Part shown: positions 18,291 to 28,039 of the stretch, in pieces
Layout: the number at the start of each line of letters is the position of its first letter
Numbering within the stretch: the first letter of the stretch is position 1
Source: Rhodospirillaceae bacterium
Lineage (GTDB): Bacteria; Pseudomonadota; Alphaproteobacteria; Rhodospirillales; Rhodospirillaceae
DNA: 64,000 bases
Assembly (NCBI GenBank): GCA_947476695.1
Contig: CANJRD010000007.1
Coordinates: 124,001 to 188,000 of the forward strand
Reading direction: 5' to 3'
The notes under the pieces: model-generated
Told to the model about the DNA's origin: nothing
Database searches by the model: none
The model's input: the letters and a program-made list of their open reading frames with translations, nothing else
Position numbers and translations under genes: made by a program

Positions 18291-19391
18291 CTACTTGATC
18301 GTGAAGGGGCGCGCGACAGTCGGCGTCTCGATACGCTTGGTGACCTTCTCGAACACATCGATATCGAAAGGCTGATTAATGCGGTTTCCGGCGCGATCCT
18401 CAAGGCGTGCGTCCGCGATCAGGCGATAGTTACCCGCCTTCCACGGCAGATCGGGCGTGAACCGCCACTGCGTTTCGCCCGCCGCGATCTCGATCTTGCC
18501 GTCGACGCGACCCAGAACACTGTCGATTTCCAGCATCCGCTGCAGCAGCGGGTAGTTCATCGGCGTCGGGAAGGTGACGACCAGGGGTGCGCTCGTGCCG
18601 GGCTTGGGCGGGCTCAATGTCCAGTTCGCCGGGTCCGGCGTCCTGCGTTCCGCAGGTCCGCCGCGGAACACTTTCTGGAAGCGCTCGGTCATCGGCACGC
18701 CGCGCGCGTCCGGCCACTCGCGGTCGATGACCAGGGTGTACGTCTTGCCCTCTTCGATCGGCGGGCCGACGGTCTGGTTCGAGGTGAGGCCGCGTTTGAT
18801 ACGGCCCGGATCGAAGGTCAGGGTCAGGCGCTGGAACGTGGGATCCCATAGTTCCTGGCCCGGCAGCAGAACGGTGTCGACGCCTTCGAGCTTCTTACCC
18901 GTCTCGTCGAGAATATGCAGATGTCCCGCGACTTCGTTGCGGCTCATCGCCGTTGAGAAGTTGATGTACAGCCGTAGCTGATTGCTCGGCCACACATCGC
19001 CGGACGGATAAACGCTCACGACATGGGCGACGGGCGTCGTGTCCCGGCGCGGGCCGTCGATGATCTTCTCGACCGCTGGAGCGCCCGGCACATGCAGCGC
19101 GACACGATACTGCACGCCGGCGGTGATCGGATAGCTCGGCCGGAAGACCAGCGCGCCGGCCTCAAGGGCGTAAGCGCCAAGGAGGGCCGGGACGTCGCCG
19201 CGTCCGGCATGAACGGTGAGGATGGACTCCCATCCACCCGTGGGCGGTAGGATTGGCGGCGTCCAGCCGGTAACCTTGAACGCGCCGCCCTCGAGTGAGA
19301 CGGACGCGGGCTCGGCAGCAATCGCGGCCGCTCCCAGTTGAAGAGCGACCGCGATGAAGAGGCACCGAAGAAGGGGCTTAAGGCAGATCAA
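18291..19391 (-). CDS. Exported Ig-like-domain protein
   Basis: The 366-residue product has a signal peptide (cleavage near AAIAAEPA) and a beta-rich mature part with SbsA-type Ig-like features: SVYPSGDVWPSNQLRLYINFSTAMSR near residue 130 and a second similar segment GTSAPLVVTFPTPMN near residue 270. Such domains are seen in secreted proteins that bind or present other domains. The start is a TTG at 19391 that overlaps the end of the upstream gene by 14 bases; no ATG or GTG lies in a better position, and no strong ribosome site is seen, so coupling to the upstream gene is likely. Specific function unknown. Confidence 0.7.
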   Translation of the reverse strand: MICLKPLLRCLFIAVALQLGAAAIAAEPASVSLEGGAFKVTGWTPPILPPTGGWESILTVHAGRGDVPALLGAYALEAGALVFRPSYPITAGVQYRVALHVPGAPAVEKIIDGPRRDTTPVAHVVSVYPSGDVWPSNQLRLYINFSTAMSRNEVAGHLHILDETGKKLEGVDTVLLPGQELWDPTFQRLTLTFDPGRIKRGLTSNQTVGPPIEEGKTYTLVIDREWPDARGVPMTERFQKVFRGGPAERRTPDPANWTLSPPKPGTSAPLVVTFPTPMNYPLLQRMLEIDSVLGRVDGKIEIAAGETQWRFTPDLPWKAGNYRLIADARLEDRAGNRINQPFDIDVFEKVTKRIETPTVARPFTIK

Positions 19392-20532
19392 TCGTCGCCA
19401 GCGTGATCGGACCGACCGCTTGACCCGCCGCCGGGCCGCGCTGGCCCTTCACGAGCAGAACGTGGCCGTCGTCGATCTTCGCAAGGTGCTGCACGTCGGT
19501 CAGCTCCTTCATCGAATCATAGGGCACGCCCGCGACGTCGGTCTTGGTCGGTTCCTCGATCGCCGGATAGGTCTCGAGCTTGTCGGCCTTCAACTTCACG
19601 ACGCCGAGCAGCGTGTTGGCGATCAGGATGTATTCCTTGCCGTCTTTCTTATACGGCACCATGTCGAGCGGGATGTTGCGGACGCCGAGATCGGCGATCT
19701 CGACACCCTTCACTTTGGCGCCCGGCTTCAGTTCGCTCACCGGGATCTTGACCAGCGGCGTGCAGGTGTAAGCCGCGAGCACGTAAGCCTTGCCGCCAAT
19801 GGTGTAGGGCACGAAGGAGCGCACCGGCGATTCCGTCTCATAGCGGCCGTGCGACGAATGCCAGATTTGCAGCGTCGAGGTCTGTGTGTTCTTGAACGGA
19901 TAGGGCACGGAACGCAGGGCCGACGACCATTCTTCGTTCGACAGACCGGCCACCATCACATTGCCGTCGACATAGGCGAGGCTAGTGATGGTTTGCATAC
20001 GCGCCGGCACTTTGCCGCCTTTGCCGTCGCCGATCATCACGCTTTCATCGACGGCATCCGTCAGGCTGACCGAGATGTGCTTGGCGTTGTCGAACGAGAC
20101 CGGCGTGATCTTTCCGGCGCTGTCGACCTTGGCCAGCAGCGGGGCTGCGTCCGGGCCGCGTCCGCGCGCCGCCGACACGTACACGTTCTTCGAGACCGGA
20201 TTCACAATCACGTCGTTGATCACGAGCTGATCTGCGGCGATGCCCACCATCGCGGCGATCTTCTCATCGAGCTTCTCGACATTGATCTTCACCGTGCCGC
20301 GGGCGGCCTTGGTGTCGCCGGTGTCGAGCGCGATCACCGATCCGCCCATGGAGTCACCGATGAACAGGATGCCCGGCGGGCCGAAGGCCAGCGCGCCGGC
20401 ATTGGCGATTTTCACTTTGCCCGCGGGCAGATCGACATCGGCCGGGTTCTTCGCGGCCATCACGGACAGTCCGACCATGCAGCTCAGCGCGGCGGCGACG
20501 GCGGTTCCAGTCAGCATTGCTTTGCGGCGCAT
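19378..20532 (-). CDS. Exported beta-propeller-like protein
   Basis: The 384-residue product has a signal peptide (MRRKAMLTGTAVAAALSCMVGL...) followed by repeated segments that look like propeller blades, for example GALAFGPPGILFIGDS, DVIVNPVSKNVYVSAARG, TSLAYVDGNVMVAGL and IPLDMVPYKKDGKEYILIANT. The blades are too diverged for me to count. Resemblance to SMP-30/NHL or YVTN-type propellers is by pattern only. ATG 20532 has GGAGGA upstream; an ATG 11 codons earlier includes that ribosome site in the frame and is rejected. First gene of a three-gene minus-strand operon (propeller, Ig-like, secreted family). Confidence 0.7.
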   Translation of the reverse strand: MRRKAMLTGTAVAAALSCMVGLSVMAAKNPADVDLPAGKVKIANAGALAFGPPGILFIGDSMGGSVIALDTGDTKAARGTVKINVEKLDEKIAAMVGIAADQLVINDVIVNPVSKNVYVSAARGRGPDAAPLLAKVDSAGKITPVSFDNAKHISVSLTDAVDESVMIGDGKGGKVPARMQTITSLAYVDGNVMVAGLSNEEWSSALRSVPYPFKNTQTSTLQIWHSSHGRYETESPVRSFVPYTIGGKAYVLAAYTCTPLVKIPVSELKPGAKVKGVEIADLGVRNIPLDMVPYKKDGKEYILIANTLLGVVKLKADKLETYPAIEEPTKTDVAGVPYDSMKELTDVQHLAKIDDGHVLLVKGQRGPAAGQAVGPITLATIDLP

Positions 20533-20981
20533 CAATCCCTCCTCCGAATTGTGAGTGCGGCCCACCTGTCAAACAGGGGCGACAAACGTATGGTGTGGCG
20601 GGGGTGGCCGTAAAGGTCGCTGAAATCCGGCATTCACCGCTTTAAGGATCGGAATCGGCAGGCGAATTCAATCGGTTGAGCAGGCAGCACAACACCGTCA
20701 CGCTTGCGGTCCGGTACAGGAAACGGCAGTGACATCCACCGGATGGACAGGGAGGGCTGGCGGCCTTCGAAAAGGACGGCCGGAGCGCTTCGTTCATCGT
20801 GGCGCATCCCCGAACCACCGGAATACTCGCGCTCGAGGTACGCGCTCGCGGCGCAAGTGTGAGTTTGATACGTGAGAAAGATGACGGCAAGTTGTTGGAA
20901 TTCAGAAAGTTGATCAAAGGCCGGAGAGTTTCGCGTGTTCGCGGTCGTACCGGCACCCTGTGGCGGAAAGGCTGAGACGGT
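20533..20981. other. 449-bp intergenic region without a convincing gene
   Basis: This separates two divergent genes (propeller-like, minus; membrane protein, plus). Frames across it are short, lack ribosome sites and have no recognisable product. It should hold two promoters, but I could not identify them with confidence. Confidence 0.5.
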
Positions 20982-21647
20982 ATGCACTTCTTCACCATCC
21001 TCAGATCTATCGAAGAATTCCTCTACGATATCCTCACATGGCTGTTGTTCTATCCACGGACCTTGTGGCTTTGTGTTCGTCAGCCCTTGGCGATGATGGT
21101 GTACTCCGACAAGGAACAGCACGACGCGCCCGACGCACAGTATACGGACAGCCTGAGTCCACCGTTGCTGTTGGTGTTGAGCATCCTCCTCGCCCATGTT
21201 GTCGAGGTGGTGACAAGGTCAAGCGTCCACGGCGGCAACGAGCTGGGTGCCGAGATTTATCAGTCGCACGAGATGCTGCTGGTTCTGAGAACGGTGTGCT
21301 TCAGCATCTATCCGCTATTGTTCGCAGTGACGATTCTGAGAACGTTGGGCGAGCCCATTGATAGAGACCGCTTGCGCGCGCCCTTCTTTACGCAGTGCTA
21401 CGCGGCGGCACCTTTCGCGCTTGTGATGGGCATCACCGCGGCGATTGCCCGTATGCCTGACAATCCAATAGCCGACATCGCACCCGTGCTCATGGTCGTG
21501 GCTACCCTGTGGTATTTAACCGTTGTCGGCATGCGCTTCCGCTATCGCCTTAACGTGAACCTTCCGCGCGCGGCGTGGTTGGTTGCGGTCGCCTTTGTCA
21601 AAGGATCGCTGGTCAACGGCTTGATCATTCTCGCCATCACGCGTTAG
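20982..21647 (+). CDS. Inner-membrane protein, Yip1-like topology
   Basis: The 221-residue product has a cytoplasmic N-terminal stretch with an amphipathic segment (EEFLYDILTWLLFYPRTLWL) and four or five hydrophobic segments near residues 60-75, 105-120, 140-155, 165-180 and 195-215. The arrangement is like Yip1/DUF1282-type membrane proteins, though I see no diagnostic motif. It is followed 186 bases later by another membrane-protein gene on the same strand. Function unknown. Confidence 0.7.
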   Translation: MHFFTILRSIEEFLYDILTWLLFYPRTLWLCVRQPLAMMVYSDKEQHDAPDAQYTDSLSPPLLLVLSILLAHVVEVVTRSSVHGGNELGAEIYQSHEMLLVLRTVCFSIYPLLFAVTILRTLGEPIDRDRLRAPFFTQCYAAAPFALVMGITAAIARMPDNPIADIAPVLMVVATLWYLTVVGMRFRYRLNVNLPRAAWLVAVAFVKGSLVNGLIILAITR

Positions 21648-21833
21648 CGGCGCGTTCGTCCTTCAAGATAACGAAAGACACGTCGCTGCAGCACGAGTTC
21701 AAGACATGAGACCGCGTCACCTCGGTGTATGAGTTCTAAGCCGCCGGCTTGCAAAAGCCCGAGATACACGCTCAGATAAGCCAAGGGAGAACACGTCGCG
21801 GTAGACGCTGTGCCTCCGCTTGTGGCCTCGACA

Positions 21834-22622
21834 ATGAACAGTCTTTTTTACTTCAGCGAATCGTTGCTCCTTGCGAGCTTCTTTGTCTTGCTGCTTTTGG
21901 CGGCGGAAGTCGGCTATCGCTGGGGCCATCGTCGTGTCCTGCGCACGCCGGAACCCATTTCATCCCACCTCACGCACGAAGCATCCGCTTTAGGCGTGCT
22001 GGCGTTGATTCTTGCCTTCACATTCTCGATGGCGGTCGCGCGTTTCGATGCCCGAAGGGCCACGATTATCGACGAGGCCAACGCCATAGGAACGGCTGCG
22101 CTACGCACGGATTTTTTGCCGCCGCCGTTTGCCGATGAGGCGAAGCGCCTGCTGCTTTCTTATGCCGAAGCAAGGGTCGCGCTTTACGATGCGGGCGCGG
22201 ACGAAGTTCTCCGTGCGGCCGCGAACGCGTTGTCGGAGGATCTCCATCAGAAGATCTGGAGCATTGCGGTGCAGGCCGTGGGTCAGCACGTCGCCGACGT
22301 GCCCGCGATATCGTTCGCGCAATCAGTCAACGGCGTCATCGACGTTTATGGGGTGCGAAAGGCCACGTACTATCACCACATCCCGGATGTGATTTATTTT
22401 TTGATCTGCGGTGTCGGCGTTGTGGCGTTCGGCCTGTCGTGCGTGGCATCGGGCCTGGAGCGTCACCGCACGCGCGTCCCAACGGCCATGATGGCTGTGC
22501 TTGTTTTAGTCGTTGTTTTCCTGATCGCCGATCTGGACCGTCCGCAGCGAGGGCTCTTGCGGATCGGCGATCAAAGTATGACGGAACTCGTCAGCGATCT
22601 GCGTGCAGGCTTACCGAAATAA
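21834..22622 (+). CDS. DUF4239-type (bestrophin-like) membrane protein
   Basis: The 262-residue product has two N-terminal hydrophobic segments (ESLLLASFFVLLLLAAEVGY; ASALGVLALILAFTFSMAVA), then RFDARRATIIDEANAIGTAALRTD, a signature of DUF4239 proteins, a central soluble region, and two C-terminal segments (IYFLICGVGVVAFGLSCVA; MMAVLVLVVVFLIADLD) with the conserved DLDRPQRG. The family resembles bestrophin channels in topology, but transport activity has not been shown for it to my knowledge. ATG 21834 was chosen over an upstream GTG at 21810; neither has a strong ribosome site. Confidence 0.8.
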   Translation: MNSLFYFSESLLLASFFVLLLLAAEVGYRWGHRRVLRTPEPISSHLTHEASALGVLALILAFTFSMAVARFDARRATIIDEANAIGTAALRTDFLPPPFADEAKRLLLSYAEARVALYDAGADEVLRAAANALSEDLHQKIWSIAVQAVGQHVADVPAISFAQSVNGVIDVYGVRKATYYHHIPDVIYFLICGVGVVAFGLSCVASGLERHRTRVPTAMMAVLVLVVVFLIADLDRPQRGLLRIGDQSMTELVSDLRAGLPK

Positions 22623-22952
22623 GTCCCGCGCCCGGACGAAGCTTCACTCCGGTGCTTCGATCCGTAAGAGCAGCAGCACATGGACGGCCGTCCGGAGAGC
22701 CTGAGGCCAGGTCTCAGGGGCGCCAAGTGGTGTTCGCGCCCAATCTTGAGTGCGGATGAGAGCGCCGATTTCGCCTCCCCCTTCGAGGAAGGTGGGCACT
22801 GTGGCCAACGTCATGAAGGTCACGCAATTTCGAGATTAGTCGCATCCTCAGAACGAACGGCTGCGCCAGTGGGCTGTGGGAGGAAGGGACGTGCCCCATT
22901 CCGCACCGCCCAATGCCCATTTTTGCTTTAGAGCTGAAGGATTCTCGGGAGG
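22623..22952. other. 330-bp intergenic region, no gene seen
   Basis: This lies between the DUF4239 gene and the 3' end of tRNA-Gln on the opposite strand. No open frame here has a ribosome site or recognisable product, and I see no strong hairpin or repeat. Confidence 0.5.
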
Positions 22953-23027
22953 TGGCTGGGGCGCCAGGATTCGAACCTGGGAATGGCGGTACCAAAAACC
23001 GCTGCCTTACCGCTTGGCGACGCCCCA
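22953..23027 (-). tRNA. tRNA-Gln (UUG), CCA encoded
   Basis: Read on the minus strand, the 75-nt element starts TGGGGCG and closes with CGCCCCA-G-CCA. The acceptor stem is 7 bp; the T arm has GGTTCGAATCC. The anticodon stem GCGGT/ACCGC closes a 7-nt loop TTTTGGT with anticodon TTG, so it decodes CAA as Gln. It lies 80 bases downstream of ispE on the same strand. Confidence 0.95.
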
Positions 23028-23107
23028 ATGCGCGGTTCGCGGATGCGGCGGGACATTAGGCAAATCGGTCCGGCCGGGCAACCCGAAAACCCTGGCCCCT
23101 CAAGGGC

Positions 23108-23974
23108 TCAGCCTGCCTCAACCCTGAGGGCTGTCGGCACCACCCACCATACCGGCTGGCGCGCGGCGATCTGCGCGGCGGCGGCGCGGGCGCTGGCTTC
23201 GTCGCCGTAGAGGCCAAAGCAGGTCGGGCCGCTGCCGGACGGGCGTGCCAGCAGGCATCCGGCGGTCCCGGCGAGGCCAGAGCGCAGGTCAGCAATATCG
23301 GGCAGCAATTCCATCGCCGGCATCGCGAGATCGTTGGTGCAGTTCGCGAGGTAGCCGGCCAGGTCCTGGACTCTGTCAAAACGCGCCGGCATCGCCGGGG
23401 CGGGCCCGGAATGCCGGCCGGCAAGCGCCTTGAAGACCGGCGCCGTCGACAGGGCCTTGCGCGGATTGACGAGCACCAGCCAGGCCGGCGGCAGCGCGGG
23501 GACGGCGCTCAGCGTCTCGCCGATGCCTTCCATGCGCGTGGGCGTCCGCGCGAGGCATACCGGCACATCGGCGCCGAGTTCGGCGGCGAGTTCAGCCGCG
23601 GGCAGATTGTTCGTGTGGGTTCCCCACAGCGTCGCGCAGGCGCGCAAGGTCGCGGCGGCATCCGACGACCCGCCGCCGATCCCCGATGCGACGGGCAAGT
23701 TTTTGGTCAAACGCAGGGCCGCGCCTTTCGCGCCGCGCTTGGCCGCGAGATAGCGCGCCGCGCGCAGGACCAGATTGTCGTCCGCCGCGCTGAGGCCTTC
23801 GGCGAAGGGGCCGTCGATTTTCAAGCTGATGTCAGAGGCGGCGGTCGCGGTGATGGCATCGCCGAATTCGGTGAACACCACCAGGGAGTCGAGCAGGTGA
23901 TATCCATCGGCGCGCTTGCCGCAGACGTGCAGGTAGAGATTGACCTTGGCCGGAGCCGGCTCGGCGATATTCAC
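23108..23974 (-). CDS. ispE: 4-diphosphocytidyl-2-C-methyl-D-erythritol kinase
   Basis: The 288-residue GHMP kinase phosphorylates CDP-methylerythritol in the MEP isoprenoid pathway. Seen: PAKVNLYLHVCGKRADGYH at the N-terminus (substrate and Lys/Asn motif), the ATP-binding loop PVASGIGGGSSDAAA near residue 95 and the C-terminal GSGPTCFGLY motif. Length matches the family. The start is GTG 23974, which overlaps the TPR gene stop by 4 bases (GTGA). Coupling of ispE to an upstream TPR protein gene fits an alphaproteobacterial arrangement. Confidence 0.93.
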   Translation of the reverse strand: MNIAEPAPAKVNLYLHVCGKRADGYHLLDSLVVFTEFGDAITATAASDISLKIDGPFAEGLSAADDNLVLRAARYLAAKRGAKGAALRLTKNLPVASGIGGGSSDAAATLRACATLWGTHTNNLPAAELAAELGADVPVCLARTPTRMEGIGETLSAVPALPPAWLVLVNPRKALSTAPVFKALAGRHSGPAPAMPARFDRVQDLAGYLANCTNDLAMPAMELLPDIADLRSGLAGTAGCLLARPSGSGPTCFGLYGDEASARAAAAQIAARQPVWWVVPTALRVEAG

Positions 23975-25707
23975 TGCGACTTGGTATCGTTGCGCGCGAG
24001 GCCTTGGGCGAGCTTGCTCTGAATCTCGCTGCGTTGGCGGTCTTCGGGCTCAAGGGTCAGCGCGCGGCGCCATTGGAACATCGCTTCCTGACGGCGGCCG
24101 ATCTTCCAATACGCATCGCCCAGGTGTTCGTTGATGGTTGGATCGGACGGATTGCTTTCAACCGCCTTTTCCAGCTGCGCGACGGCCTTCTCCGTCTCGC
24201 CCATCAGGAACATCGCCCAGCCCAGACTGTCGATGATGTAGCCGTCTTCCGGCTTCAGCTTGAAAGCCTTCTCGATCAGCTGACGTCCTTCGGCGACGTC
24301 CACATTCCGTTCCACCAGCGAATAGCCGAGATAGTTCAGCAGACCCGCATCGTCGGGGTTCAGCTTGATCGCCTGCCGGAAGTCCTTGTAGGAGCGATCG
24401 AACTGCTTGATGCGCTCGAGCGCGATGCCGCGCGCGTAATACAGCTGCCACGATGTGGGCTCGCCCTTCGGGTAAAGCTTGAAGGCACGATCGTAGGCGT
24501 CGACGGCTTCGGCGAACTTCTTCTCGCGGCGGAGGTGATCCCCGATGGCGATGAAGGATTCCGGCCAGCTCGGTTCTTCCTTGGCGATGCGCTGCAGCAT
24601 CGCGAGCGCGTCGGGCGCGCGGTTCATGCGCTCGTAGTTGTCGGCCAGCTGCATCTGTACGGCGATATAGCCGGGCTCGCCCTTCTTGATGCTGCTCAGG
24701 ATGGCGTTGGATTCCTCGAAATGGCTGCGCTGCGCCAGTGCAGCCCCCATGATGCGCCGCGCGATGCCAAGGTCGGGATTCATGTACAAAGCCGCCTGGC
24801 CATAGACCACGGCAAGCTGCGCGCTGAACGAAGTGTTGGCGTTTTGCAGTAACATCTGCGCGGCGGCGAACATCGCTTCGCCCATGCCGTCCTGCGGCGT
24901 GATCTTCTTCGGCACGCGCTTCGGATCGGCGAAGGCATCCAGGTAGTCGTCGGAGAACGGCGAAGCACCGTGCGTCGCGCGGTACTTGTCGGTCATCGCC
25001 TTCACCTTCTCAGGCTGACCGAGGCGCATGTAGCCGGCGGAGACAAGACGCACCAACGACAGCGGCAGCTGATCGATCTTGCCGCCGAGAATATCGTAGT
25101 ACGTCAGGGCTTGCGGGCCGCGGCCGTAGAACTCGTTAATCATGGCCGACATGACGTTGTAGAGATCGGTCGCGCCGTTGGGGGCGTTGAGGGGCGCCAG
25201 TTCCGACAGGGAGCGTTCCACTGGCAGATGCGGCGCATCGGCCCAGGCGCGCAGCATCGGCAACGCGAAGCCGACCTGGCTCTGCAGCGACATCTTTTCA
25301 AGGATGGGGCCGGCCAGCTCGTACTCGCCCTTCTTGAAATGACCCAGCGCGACGACGAGGGCGGCCAGCGTTTGCTGGCGCGAGGAGTCCATCGCGCGCT
25401 TCGCGGCTGGCAACGCGCGTGCGAAGTCGCCTGCTTGCGCGGCGGTGAAAAACGCCTGGCGCAGCAGTTGCTGATTGTCGGGATCGAGGATCAGCGCGCG
25501 TTCAAGGAACGCGGTGGCGGTGTTGCTGTCGGCATTGGCCTCGGCGTGGCGCGCGGCGAGGTACGCGCCGGCCAGCCCTCTGCTGCCCGGTTCAATGCGC
25601 AGCCTTGGCACCGGCGCGGCATTCGATGAGGCGGCTGTCGCCGGCCCCGCCAGCACCGAAGCGGTCAGGGCGAGGCTCAGCGCGATGGAGGACGGCAGGC
25701 GAATCAT
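23971..25707 (-). CDS. Exported tetratricopeptide-repeat protein
   Basis: The 578-residue product has a signal peptide (MIRLPSSIALSLALTASVLA, cleavage near ATAASS) and TPR-type helices over most of its length. The clearest repeats are near residues 395-560: SWPESFIAIGDHLRREKKFAEAVDAYDRAFKLYP, the block with SYKDFRQAIKLNPDDAGLLNYLGYS, and AVAQLEKAVESNPSDPTINEHLGDAYWKIG. It probably acts in the periplasm as a scaffold for a complex. ATG 25707 is chosen because it begins the signal peptide; the frame stays open upstream over the ETF-QO gene but codes for nothing sensible. It is translationally coupled to ispE. Confidence 0.85.
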   Translation of the reverse strand: MIRLPSSIALSLALTASVLAGPATAASSNAAPVPRLRIEPGSRGLAGAYLAARHAEANADSNTATAFLERALILDPDNQQLLRQAFFTAAQAGDFARALPAAKRAMDSSRQQTLAALVVALGHFKKGEYELAGPILEKMSLQSQVGFALPMLRAWADAPHLPVERSLSELAPLNAPNGATDLYNVMSAMINEFYGRGPQALTYYDILGGKIDQLPLSLVRLVSAGYMRLGQPEKVKAMTDKYRATHGASPFSDDYLDAFADPKRVPKKITPQDGMGEAMFAAAQMLLQNANTSFSAQLAVVYGQAALYMNPDLGIARRIMGAALAQRSHFEESNAILSSIKKGEPGYIAVQMQLADNYERMNRAPDALAMLQRIAKEEPSWPESFIAIGDHLRREKKFAEAVDAYDRAFKLYPKGEPTSWQLYYARGIALERIKQFDRSYKDFRQAIKLNPDDAGLLNYLGYSLVERNVDVAEGRQLIEKAFKLKPEDGYIIDSLGWAMFLMGETEKAVAQLEKAVESNPSDPTINEHLGDAYWKIGRRQEAMFQWRRALTLEPEDRQRSEIQSKLAQGLARNDTKSQ

Positions 25708-25850
25708 GCGGGACCGGCAATGCAGGGACAAGGAGGCGCAAGCCCCAGCTGGCGCCGTTTCCACATCATAGCTTGGCCGCGCCCATCCGGAACAAAGATT
25801 AACGCCCCCAGGAACCTGACAAAACCGAGAGGTTTGGCGATACAGCCCGC

Positions 25851-27500
25851 TTACATATTGGGGTAATTGGGTCCGCCGCCGCCCTGCGGCACGGTCCAGG
25901 TGATGTTCTGGCTCGGGTCCTTGATATCGCAGGTTTTGCAGTGGACGCAGTTCTGGGCGTTGATCTGGAACCGCTTGGTGCCCATGTCGCCGTCCACCAC
26001 TTCGTAAACGCCCGCCGGGCAGTAGCGCTGCGCCGGCTCCGCCCATTGCGGCAGGTTGCGCTCGATGGGGATGCGAGGGTCGGTCAGCAGCAGATGGATC
26101 GGCTGGTTCTCCTCGTGATTGGTGTTCGAGATGAACACCGAGGAAAGCTTGTCGAAGGCGATCTTGCCGTCCGGCTTTGGATAGACGATGGGGCGTGACT
26201 TGGCGGCGGGCTTGAGCGTGGCATGGTCCGGCTTGCCGTGACTGAACGTGACCGGCAAGCCGATGCCCAGATCGTTCATCCACATGTCGAGGCCCGCGAG
26301 GCCAAGGCCGATCAGCCCGAAGCGGCTCCACAACGGCTTCACGTTGCGGACCTTGTAGAGGTCCTTGTAGGCCCAGCTGGACTTCCAGGCCTGCGGATAG
26401 GCGGTGAGTTCGTCTTGCGCACGGCCTTCCTTGAGGGCGTCGAACGCGGCTTCGGCGGCGAGCATGCCGGACTTCATCGCGTTGTGACTGCCCTTGATGC
26501 GCGGCACGTTAACGAAGCCCGCGGCGCAGCCGATCAGCGCGCCGCCCGGGAACGTCAGTTTCGGCACCGACTGCAAGCCGCCTTCGGTGATCGCGCGCGC
26601 GCCGTAGGAAATGCGCCGTCCGCCTTCCAGCACCGGCTTGATCGCCGGGTGGTGCTTGAAGCGCTGGAACTCATCGAACGGCGACAGATAAGGGTTGCTG
26701 TAGTTCAGGTGCACGACGAAGCCGATGGCGACCTGATTGTTTTCCAGGTGGTACATGAACGACCCGCCGCCGGTGGACCCGTCCAGCGGCCAGCCCATCG
26801 TATGCGTGACCTGGCCAAGCTCGTGCTTCGCCGGCTCGATCTCCCACAGTTCCTTCAGGCCGATGCCGAACTTCGGTAAGTCGGACTCCTTGTCGAGTTC
26901 GAAGCGCGCGATCAGTTCCTTCGCCAGGCTGCCGCGCACGCCTTCGGCGATCAGCGTGTACTTCGCGCGCAGTTCGATGCCGGGTTCGTAGGCCGAGGTC
27001 TTCTCGCCGTCGCGGCCGATGCCCATGTCGCCGGTGGCGACACCGACCACGCGCCCCTGCTCGTCGAACAGGACTTCGGACCCGGAGAAGCCCGGATAGA
27101 TTTCCACGCCCAGCGCTTCAGCCTGTTGCGCCAGCCAGCGGCAGACGTTGCCCAGGCTGACGATGTAATTGCCATGGTTGTTCATCAGCGGCGGCATCAG
27201 GGCATTGGGGACGTGCACGGAGCCGTTCTTGGTTAGGAACAGGAAGCGGTCGTCGGTCACGGCCGTGTTCAGCGGCGCGCCTTTTTCCTTCCAGTCGGGG
27301 ATCAATTCATTGAGGGCGATGGGGTCGATCACCGCGCCGGACAGGATATGCGCGCCGACTTCCGAGCCCTTCTCGATGACGCAAACGCCGATTTCCTGCT
27401 CCGCCGCCGCCGCGAGCTGCTTCAGCCGGATCGCTGCCGACAGCCCGGCCGGGCCGCCGCCGACGATCAGCACGTCGAATTCCATAGCTTCGCGCGTCAT
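25851..27500 (-). CDS. Electron transfer flavoprotein-ubiquinone oxidoreductase
   Basis: The 549-residue membrane-associated flavoprotein passes electrons from ETF to ubiquinone during fatty-acid and amino-acid oxidation. Seen: FAD motif VLIVGGGPAGLSAAIRL, EKGSEVGAHILSGAV, a central ubiquinone-binding region with GGSFMYHLENNQVAIGFV, and C-terminal 4Fe-4S cysteines in CPAGVYE and CVHCKTCDIKDP, all four present. Length matches the family. ATG 27500 follows GGGGGAATGA. It serves the same catabolic routes as mmsA and the SDR upstream in the window. Confidence 0.95.
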   Translation of the reverse strand: MTREAMEFDVLIVGGGPAGLSAAIRLKQLAAAAEQEIGVCVIEKGSEVGAHILSGAVIDPIALNELIPDWKEKGAPLNTAVTDDRFLFLTKNGSVHVPNALMPPLMNNHGNYIVSLGNVCRWLAQQAEALGVEIYPGFSGSEVLFDEQGRVVGVATGDMGIGRDGEKTSAYEPGIELRAKYTLIAEGVRGSLAKELIARFELDKESDLPKFGIGLKELWEIEPAKHELGQVTHTMGWPLDGSTGGGSFMYHLENNQVAIGFVVHLNYSNPYLSPFDEFQRFKHHPAIKPVLEGGRRISYGARAITEGGLQSVPKLTFPGGALIGCAAGFVNVPRIKGSHNAMKSGMLAAEAAFDALKEGRAQDELTAYPQAWKSSWAYKDLYKVRNVKPLWSRFGLIGLGLAGLDMWMNDLGIGLPVTFSHGKPDHATLKPAAKSRPIVYPKPDGKIAFDKLSSVFISNTNHEENQPIHLLLTDPRIPIERNLPQWAEPAQRYCPAGVYEVVDGDMGTKRFQINAQNCVHCKTCDIKDPSQNITWTVPQGGGGPNYPNM

Positions 27501-27680
27501 GGTTCAGTCATTCCCCCGATCCGCCAAGGGGTTAGATATACTCTGGCGAGCCGGGCCTGTCATGATCGGGTTGCGTTTATGAGGTATGCGCTGGACCGCT
27601 GGCCTTGCGTCCGCGGGCGGGATTGGGCACAAACCGCTGGGCCCTGTTTCCCGGGGCCCCGGTTTTAAGGAATTCGTCCT

Positions 27681-27977
27681 TTGCGTGCTTCGCCCACCCT
27701 GATCGCTTCCGTCGCGACCATCATGTTCGTCGGCACCCTGGGCCTGCTGCTCGTGGTCGCCGGCTTCGGCGTGATCCGGATCATCGATGACGTCGGCGAG
27801 GCACTCGGCCTCATCCCGGTACGCTGGGGCGAGAACAACCCGTTGATCCTTGTGGAAATCGCCGCAGCGATCTCGACGCCAATCGTCATCTGGTTCAGCG
27901 TGTGGTTCTTCCGGAAAGCACGCGAAGTCGAAATCCGCATGGCCGCGCGGGAAGCCGCCGAGCCCACCGTTGGCTAA
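27681..27977 (+). CDS. Small two-TM membrane protein
   Basis: The 98-residue product has two hydrophobic segments (about residues 6-32 and 58-75) with a short loop RIIDDVGEALGLIPVRWGENN and a charged C-terminus. The start is TTG at 27681, 9 bases after AAGGA; an internal ATG would remove part of the first segment. It lies between the divergent ETF-QO gene and the glycosylase gene. No family recognised. Confidence 0.6.
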   Translation: MRASPTLIASVATIMFVGTLGLLLVVAGFGVIRIIDDVGEALGLIPVRWGENNPLILVEIAAAISTPIVIWFSVWFFRKAREVEIRMAAREAAEPTVG

Positions 27978-28039
27978 AGCGGGCGGCTGATCGCGGCGCT
28001 CCCCTGGAGCCGACACCTCCGCTCTGACATACTCCGGCC

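Noticed and set aside
25708-26331. N-terminal extension of the TPR protein
   Set aside because: It overlaps the ETF-QO gene on the same strand in another frame; the signal peptide starts at 25707.
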